This document shows positions 58,465 through 64,000 of a stretch of 64,000 nucleotides of DNA, one piece after another (within the stretch, counting starts at the first letter, position 1; each line of letters starts with the position of its first letter). The stretch is taken from positions 32,990,446 through 33,054,445 of the forward strand of contig CM034315.1 of the NCBI GenBank assembly GCA_019925795.1. The letters are read 5' to 3'. The DNA is from Dendrobium chrysotoxum (taxonomy: Eukaryota > Streptophyta > Magnoliopsida > Asparagales > Orchidaceae). The notes under the pieces were generated by a model. The model was not told the DNA's origin. It ran no database searches and was given only the letters and a program-made list of their open reading frames with translations. A program made the translations under genes and the position numbers.

Positions 58465-59943
58465 ATCTCCCCCTTTTTGATGATGGCAAACATTTGTAAA
58501 GTAGTCTGAAAATAAAATGAAACTAAGATGAAAATAAAATGAAACTAAGAAATCAAACAAAACACACATTTTTTAAATTTTCATTTAACAGCTCAAACAA
58601 TACAGAAAACATGACTCAGAAAATAGAAACAGACACGACTACAACTGACTACCCCTTTTGACATCACAAAAAGGAGGAGGGAAAAACATAACACGGAAAT
58701 AAAATATAAAATAAAACATACACAGAACAACAACAAAACAGGAAAATCAGAATTTTTCCTTGATTTTAGATTCAAAAACCAATGACAGGACGATTGACAG
58801 CGCTGAAATCCAAAAAGGTTGGAAATAATCAACTTTCGTAACTCTGACCCCGGGCACCTTATCGATGCAAACCTCTTTCAAAACAAAAATCCGATTCAGA
58901 ATAAAAGACATTAGATTTGAAAAGAAATCCTTTCAAGCCTCGTTCCAGAAAAATATCTGATATAATAGTGTTACAAAGTAAAAAATCAGAAATCGGGATT
59001 TTCAAAACTCAAGCTTTTGAAAATATTAAGTGGCGCACAGATTTCTCTAAGACATTTAATAATCTGAAAGGAAAGAAGGCTTGTGTTGGGCTCATTTTGT
59101 GCCTCTTTTTCAAATTGATTGGCGCTTTGCGCATCTTTTGATTTTTGATACACTTTGTGTATCCAACTTGGCAATTTTGCATCTTTTCAGTTTTGGGCTC
59201 ATTTTATGCCTCATTTTCAAATTATCTAGCGCACTGCGCATCTTTTATAAGCTTTCTCCTTTTCATAATCATTAAAGAGTCTCAGCTGTGAGATTATCTT
59301 CCAGACATAGGAGATGACTCTCCGCAGTAAGGAAGAACGATTCACAAAACAAAACCCATACAACATATGATAAATGCAATCACTTGATTTAGAAAATCAA
59401 ACTAATGACTCAAGACTTTGAAAAACACTATTGATATGAGGCAGATTACTGTAGGAAGATAAAATAATCTCTATTTCAAAAACTAACATTTTAATTTTGA
59501 AAAGGATTTTTATTCAAAAGAAACTACACACTAGAAAAGGAGTTAGAGGAAGAGAAACAATTATCAATGTTTCTCCCCTTTAACAGATTCAGTGAAGTCA
59601 ATCACTGCTTATCAGCTTCCAAACCAAACCAAGGTAAAAACTCTCAGTCAAAAATTCAGATCACCAGAAGTAGTGAGCGGTGATCAGATCTTGAAAAGCA
59701 TAAAACAATAAGTGCAAGATATGAACCAGTGAATAAAAAAAAATATAAAATCATATCAGAGTAAATACTCAAATCAAACTAATAATAAGGCTAAAACAGA
59801 AATCAGCAAAAACATAAAATCAACTGAAAGTAAATAATCAAAGCCAAAAACTAACTAATAGAAATCAGAAATCAAAAAACTAAACCTAACTAACAGAAAT
59901 CAGAATACCAATCAGAAAGATAATACATCAGCAGTCATCAGAA
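58465..59943 (-). other. E5 3' non-coding region: purine tracts and mini-hairpins
   Basis: Purine tract ATCTCCCCCTTTTT (plus) at 58465-58478 and the second tract at 58649-58663. The structured block 59085-59250 holds GCGC-TTT-GCGC, GATACAC-TTT-GTGTATC, GCAA-TT-TTGC and GCGC-ACT-GCGC stems and an imperfect ~100-bp direct repeat (GGGCTCATTTTRTGCCTC ... GCGCATCTTTT, from 59090 and 59194). No gene, and no extra 3' ORF. Confidence 0.75.
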
Positions 59944-62900
59944 TCAAGCATTTATATCAATCACTCCTAATCTGGTTCTCAAAATGCTGAATGAGTCAAA
60001 GGCCAGTGGTTTAGTGAATATGTCAGCCAGCTGATTTTCAGTTGCTACATGATGTAGCTCAATGTCCCCTTTTGTAACATGGTCCCTAATGAAGTGATGC
60101 CTAATGTCAATGTGTTTGGTCCTAGAATGTTGGATTGGATTCTTAGAGATACAGATGGCACTGGTATTATCACACAGAACAGAAATTGTGCCAACGGGTA
60201 CTCCTAAATCCAAGACTTGTTGTTTCAACCAAAGAACTTGGGCCACACAACTTCCTAAGGCAATGTACTCAGCTTCAGCAGTGGAAAGTGCAACTGAGTT
60301 CTGTTTTTTACTGGACCAGGAGACTAACGACTGTCCTATGAATTGACAAGTCCCAGAGGTACTCTTCCTATCCACCCTACACCCCGCAAAGTCAGAGTCA
60401 GAATATCCAATGATCTCAAAAGAGGTGCTGTGCCTAGGGTACCAAATTCCTAGGTTTGGGGTCCCTAAAAGATATCTAAGAATTCTCTTAACAGCAGTCA
60501 GGTGGGACTCTTTAGGATCAGCCTGAAACCTAGCACAAAGACAGACACTAAACATGATATCGGGTCGGCTAGCAGCCAGGTAAAGCAGTGAACCTATTAT
60601 CCCTCTATACTTCTTCTGATCAACAGATTTTCCATGTGAATCCTTATCTAACTGAACTGAGGAGGGCATGGGAGTATTGATTGGCTTTGCTTTGTCCATT
60701 TCATATTTCTTCAAAATGTCCTTAGTGTATTTTGATTGATTGAGAAAAGTTCCATCATCTGTTTGCCTTATGCTAAACCCCAAAAAGTAGGACAATTCTC
60801 CCATCATACTCATCTCAAACTCCTTACTCATTATTTTGGAAAACTCATCACATAAATATTTATCAGAAGATCCAAAAATTATATCATCAACATAAATCTG
60901 GACAATGAGTAAGTCATCTCCTAATCTCCTCAGAAAAAGGGTGGTGTCTACGCTCCCCTTAACAAACTCTCTTTCTAACAGGAATGTGCTAAGCCTCTCA
61001 TACCAAGCTCTCGGTGCCTGTTTCAATCCATATAAGGCCTTTTTTAATTTATAGACATGACTTGGATATTGGGAACTCTCAAAACCTGGGGGTTGTTCTA
61101 CAAAAACATCTTCTTTAATTACCCCATTTAAAAAGGCACTCTTGACATCCATTTGAAACAGCTTAAATCCCTTGTAACAGGCAAAGGCTAGTAGCACTCT
61201 AATGGCTTCCAATCTAGCTACAGGGGCAAAAGTTTCCTCAAAATCTATCCCTTCTATCTGATTATACCCCTTTGCCACCAATCTTGCCTTATTTCTCACC
61301 ACCACACCAGAATCATTCATCTTATTCTTAAAGACCCACTTGGTTCCCACAATACTTTGGTTTCTAGGTCTTTCTACTAACTCCCAAACATCATTCCTTA
61401 CAAATTGATTCAATTCTTCCTGCATAGCTAAAATCCAAAACTCATCCGACAAGGCTTGATTGATGTTGGTGGGTTCAGTCATTGAGATAAAGGCAGAATG
61501 GTTTACTTCCTTCCTAAGTCCATGCCTAGTCCTAACACCTTCAGAAGGGTCTCCTAAGATCAGTTCTTTAGGATGACTCGAAGAATATCTCCAATCTCTA
61601 GGCAATGGGGTTTGAGGTTCTACCCTTTCCTCCAAATTTGTATTTCCAACTCCTTGGGTAACCTCAACAATCTCTTCATCTTCTACTTCAGATCTAGACT
61701 CCTTAGGATCAGATTCATCAAACACTACATGGGTTGTTTCTTCCACCACCAAAGTCCTCCTATTGAACACCCTAAAGGATTTCCCCACACTTGAATATCC
61801 TAAGAACACTCCTTCATCAGATTTGGGGTCAAATTTTCCTAAGGGTGACTTCCCGTTGTTTAGAATGAAAACCTTACAGCCAAAGACATGGAGGTGGGAC
61901 AGATTTGGAGTTCTACCCTTAATGATCTCATAAGGTGTCTTGTTCAGCTTGACTCTCACATTTACCTTATTCAGCACATAACAGGCAGTGTTCACCGCTT
62001 CAGCCCAAAAGTATTTAGGAAGTGAATACTCGGCAAGCATGGCTCTAGCGGCTTCCACTAAGGTCCTGTTCTTCCTTTCAGCTACCCCGTTCTGCTGAGG
62101 GGTCCTAGGAGCTGAAAAATTGTGACTACTCCCATGATTCTCACAAAAACTTCCAAATTTTTCATTTTCAAACTCCCCTTCGTGATCACTATGGATGGTA
62201 ATAATCTCACATCCTAACTTCTTCTGAATCCAAGTAGAGAAAGATCTAAACTCATCAAATGACTCAGATTTGTGTGACAAAAACTTAATCCAAGTGAACC
62301 TTGAATAATCATCAACAATCACAAAACCATAGACTCTCCCCCCTAAGCTGGCAGTGCTAATGGGTCCAAAGAGGTCCATGTGAAGAACTTCTAAAGGTCT
62401 AGAGGTGCTAATGTCCTTAACAGAGTGAAAAGAGGACTGGACTTGCTTCCCCAACTGACAGGCATCACACAGGTGATCCTTAGTGAACTTAAGCTTGGGC
62501 ACACCTCTAACTAAGTCCTTTTGGGTGACTCTCCTAAGGGTTTTCATACTGGCATGACACAATCTCCTATGCCATAACCAAGACTCATCAGCAGCAGTTT
62601 TTAAGCAAATTGAATTATCAGATTTGATGCTACTTACATCCAGCTTGTAGACGTTGTTGATCCTTTGCCCCTGCAAAACAACTTCATCATTTAAGCTTAA
62701 AATGCAGCGAGTGGGCAGGAATTTGATGCTGTATCCCTTGTCGCAGAGTTGACTGATACTCAGCAGGTTGTGTTTCAGTCCATCTACAAGCAAAACATTA
62801 TCAATCATAAAGTTCTTTGAATCACCAATTATACCTGTGCCTACCACCTTCCTGGTGGTGTTATCTCCAAGTGTAACCTTGCCTCCAGCTCTGGCCTCCA

Positions 62901-62964
62901 GTGAAATGAACTGATTTGCATCTCCAGTCATATGTCTAGAACATCCGCTGTCCAGGTACCACAT
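59944..62964 (-). CDS. E5 pol polyprotein: protease-integrase-RT-RNase H, open
   Basis: 1006 codons without a stop. From the conserved ATG: protease DSG at residues 5-7, GAG-preINT zinc residues H132, H137, C166, C169, integrase D197, D260, E296 (DD35E) with AERKNR, RT from about 520 with QMDVKSAFLNG (D606) and YVDD 691-694, RNase H D856, E899, D932, D953, C-terminus GVIDINA. The frame is open upstream to 62994, just after TTTTGTAG, adding ECSHTRPRES. It is in a different frame from gag. One oddity: the usually conserved Gly two residues after D260 is Glu (HSDHEGEF; E4 has HSDHGGEF), which may weaken the integrase. The products cut the polyprotein, copy the RNA and integrate the DNA. Confidence 0.96.
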   Translation of the reverse strand: MWYLDSGCSRHMTGDANQFISLEARAGGKVTLGDNTTRKVVGTGIIGDSKNFMIDNVLLVDGLKHNLLSISQLCDKGYSIKFLPTRCILSLNDEVVLQGQRINNVYKLDVSSIKSDNSICLKTAADESWLWHRRLCHASMKTLRRVTQKDLVRGVPKLKFTKDHLCDACQLGKQVQSSFHSVKDISTSRPLEVLHMDLFGPISTASLGGRVYGFVIVDDYSRFTWIKFLSHKSESFDEFRSFSTWIQKKLGCEIITIHSDHEGEFENEKFGSFCENHGSSHNFSAPRTPQQNGVAERKNRTLVEAARAMLAEYSLPKYFWAEAVNTACYVLNKVNVRVKLNKTPYEIIKGRTPNLSHLHVFGCKVFILNNGKSPLGKFDPKSDEGVFLGYSSVGKSFRVFNRRTLVVEETTHVVFDESDPKESRSEVEDEEIVEVTQGVGNTNLEERVEPQTPLPRDWRYSSSHPKELILGDPSEGVRTRHGLRKEVNHSAFISMTEPTNINQALSDEFWILAMQEELNQFVRNDVWELVERPRNQSIVGTKWVFKNKMNDSGVVVRNKARLVAKGYNQIEGIDFEETFAPVARLEAIRVLLAFACYKGFKLFQMDVKSAFLNGVIKEDVFVEQPPGFESSQYPSHVYKLKKALYGLKQAPRAWYERLSTFLLEREFVKGSVDTTLFLRRLGDDLLIVQIYVDDIIFGSSDKYLCDEFSKIMSKEFEMSMMGELSYFLGFSIRQTDDGTFLNQSKYTKDILKKYEMDKAKPINTPMPSSVQLDKDSHGKSVDQKKYRGIIGSLLYLAASRPDIMFSVCLCARFQADPKESHLTAVKRILRYLLGTPNLGIWYPRHSTSFEIIGYSDSDFAGCRVDRKSTSGTCQFIGQSLVSWSSKKQNSVALSTAEAEYIALGSCVAQVLWLKQQVLDLGVPVGTISVLCDNTSAICISKNPIQHSRTKHIDIRHHFIRDHVTKGDIELHHVATENQLADIFTKPLAFDSFSILRTRLGVIDINA

Positions 62965-62991
62965 GCTCTCACGAGGTCTTGTGTGAGAGCA
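62964..62991 (-). other. E5 gag-pol junction hairpin
   Basis: Perfect 9-bp stem (arms 62983-62991 and 62964-62972) with a 10-base loop; the 3' arm ends on the A of the pol ATG. It lies 14 bases after the gag double stop TGA-TGA (63008-63003) and just after TTTTGTAG (63002-62995). Confidence 0.8.
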
Positions 62992-63005
62992 CTCCTACAA
63001 AATCA

Positions 63006-64000
63006 TCAAATGTCAGTCTTAGGAACCCAAACAGGTTTGGGTTCCATCTTATGAAAAGAAGAATGCGATGCATGCGTGCTGTGCTGTGCAACAGGCAGTT
63101 TGGGTCTCCACACCCAATGTGTACTACGGTGAACAGTACAAGTGTGTGATATGTGTCCTAACATGCCACATGAAAAACATCTAACACCAGGAAAAGGATT
63201 AACTAAACGTCGTGAGTGATAGTGCCTCTTCCTAGTAGTGTATGAAACATGCTTTGAAGAACTTGCAACAAAATTTTTAAAAGGTGGCGGTGCATAAAAT
63301 TGTTCAAAAGTAGGCGGTGTTTTGTTATTTTCAAAAGAACTGATTTTCACTTTCAAAAACTCAATATGTTTGTTTAAACTTCCAATTTCAAACGTTTTTG
63401 CACTTTCAATACTTTCTAACTCAGATGCCAAATCATTCACTTTCTTAAAAGCAAGTTCTAATTCAACATGCGCTATTTTTAACAAGTTATGCTCAACAAT
63501 TAAATCAGAATGCTTTTTATTCAGTTCATCAAACTCATCTAGTAAAGACATGTGATTGCTATCAATGGTGGAATGGTCCTTAATCAACACTTCATGCTCT
63601 TTTTGCAAAGTCAGATAATCTAGTTTCAAACTAGCATGGGTTTTCTTAAGCTTCCTATATGATGTATGAATCTTTTCAGAAACTTCAAATAACTGATCGT
63701 AAGTAAGCTCACATACCTCTTCCTGGTCGGACTGACCAGGGTGATCATCAGCCATCAAACACAAGTTTGTTTCCTCCTCTTCAGCTTCAGTCTCAGAAGA
63801 GTCGGATGCAGAGTCTGCCCAGAACGCCTTCTGAATCCGCTTCTTGTCCTTTCTGAACTTTGGTTTCTCCTCACCCTTCTCCTTGCTTGAATGAGCTTTA
63901 AGTGTTGGACAATCAGCCTTAATGTGTCCGGGCTTCCTGCATTCAAAACAAACCGATTCAGATGAACCCTTAAAGTTTTTATTGGACTTACCCTTGTTCC
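63006..64000 (-). CDS. E5 gag, C-terminal two thirds, open to window edge
   Basis: I followed one frame from the edge (KGKSNKNFKGSS) to the TGA at 63008-63006, with no stop. In order: knuckle 1 CFECRKPGHIKADC (63950-63909), Lys-rich linker, acidic patch (ADSASDSSETEAEEEE), NLCLMADDHPG, a long coiled-coil-like stretch (about 63700-63330), FYAPPPF, knuckle 2 CFSCGMLGHISHTC (63179-63138), and the tail VWVPKTDI. Both knuckles have intact CX2CX4HX4C spacing. Gag builds the particle and packages RNA; the coiled coil is a Sirevirus trait. The N-terminus is outside the window. Confidence 0.93.
   Translation of the reverse strand, partial: NKGKSNKNFKGSSESVCFECRKPGHIKADCPTLKAHSSKEKGEEKPKFRKDKKRIQKAFWADSASDSSETEAEEEETNLCLMADDHPGQSDQEEVCELTYDQLFEVSEKIHTSYRKLKKTHASLKLDYLTLQKEHEVLIKDHSTIDSNHMSLLDEFDELNKKHSDLIVEHNLLKIAHVELELAFKKVNDLASELESIESAKTFEIGSLNKHIEFLKVKISSFENNKTPPTFEQFYAPPPFKNFVASSSKHVSYTTRKRHYHSRRLVNPFPGVRCFSCGMLGHISHTCTVHRSTHWVWRPKLPVAQHSTHASHSSFHKMEPKPVWVPKTDI

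Larger units (their letters stand above)
56767..64000 (-). mobile_element. Sirevirus E5, near-intact, 5' end outside window
   Basis: Minus-strand element: 3' LTR 56767-58464, purine tracts, structured 3' region, complete pol (62964-59944) and gag open from 63006 to the window edge. Left flank ATGCA (56762-56766) is the candidate target duplication; the right end is not in view. It is inserted in the EX gag. Intact frames and preserved CpGs in the LTR palindromes make it the youngest Sirevirus here and a possible source of recent copies. Same family as E4, one palindrome pair fewer. Confidence 0.95.

Noticed and set aside
61573..63555. Plus-strand ORFs over E5 gag-pol
   Set aside because: Antisense shadows of the open E5 frames.

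Overview
The window is plant nuclear DNA made almost entirely of retrotransposons. The evidence is L1-type LINEs with DUF4283/CCHC ORF1 proteins, and Ty1/copia elements with PR-INT-RT-RH order, including long-LTR Sirevirus-type elements with large coiled-coil Gags and initiator-Met-tRNA primer sites. I see no convincing cellular gene, no tRNA or rRNA, and no CRISPR. The host species cannot be named from this sequence; an angiosperm is the likeliest inference.

Layout. 1-6529: LINE-A, its 5' end outside the window, decayed, with EN, RT, zinc knuckle, RNase H and a 1.8 kb 3' UTR. 6530-9137: no gene seen. 9138-9527: a doubtful small ORF. About 9690-15116: LINE-B, a different L1 lineage without visible RNase H, carrying an in-frame 312-bp duplication. 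15493-20057: a compact Copia element on the minus strand (239-bp LTRs, TSD cagac) with one long gag-pol frame broken by three stops. 22182-35449: Sirevirus E1 (+), old, with a 3' extra ORF and a nested truncated LINE (31581-33524). 36784-44216: Sirevirus E2 (-), lacking gag and its 5' LTR, with the same 3' ORF. 44217-45492 plus 45493-46067 plus 56149-56766: Sirevirus EX (-), which keeps gag and 3' sequence but shows no pol. 46068-56148: Sirevirus E4 (+), inserted in the EX gag (TSD cttat). 56767-64000: Sirevirus E5 (-), also inserted in the EX gag, the youngest-looking copy, with an open 1006-codon pol and open gag to the window edge.

The most interesting signal is non-coding. The upstream part of each Sirevirus LTR holds many 15-bp palindromes (ATCGTCC-N-GGACGAT and the GTAC variant) arranged in pairs. 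In E4 and E5 the two members start exactly 21 bp apart in every pair; in E1 several pairs are 19 bp apart. Pairs recur every ~94-118 bp. A similar array, followed by a TATA box, sits inside E1 and E2 immediately before the extra 3' ORF and looks like an internal promoter. Downstream in each LTR are about four ~39-bp repeats, most forming a small hairpin whose two arms vary together. At the gag-pol junction there is a 9-bp-stem hairpin, kept perfectly in E1 and E5. The 3' non-coding region carries another array of mini-hairpins and a second polypurine tract.

Insertion order inferred from nesting: EX is older than E4 and E5; E1 is older than its nested LINE; E5 is young because its palindromes keep nearly all CpGs, whereas E4 and E1 have lost most of them.
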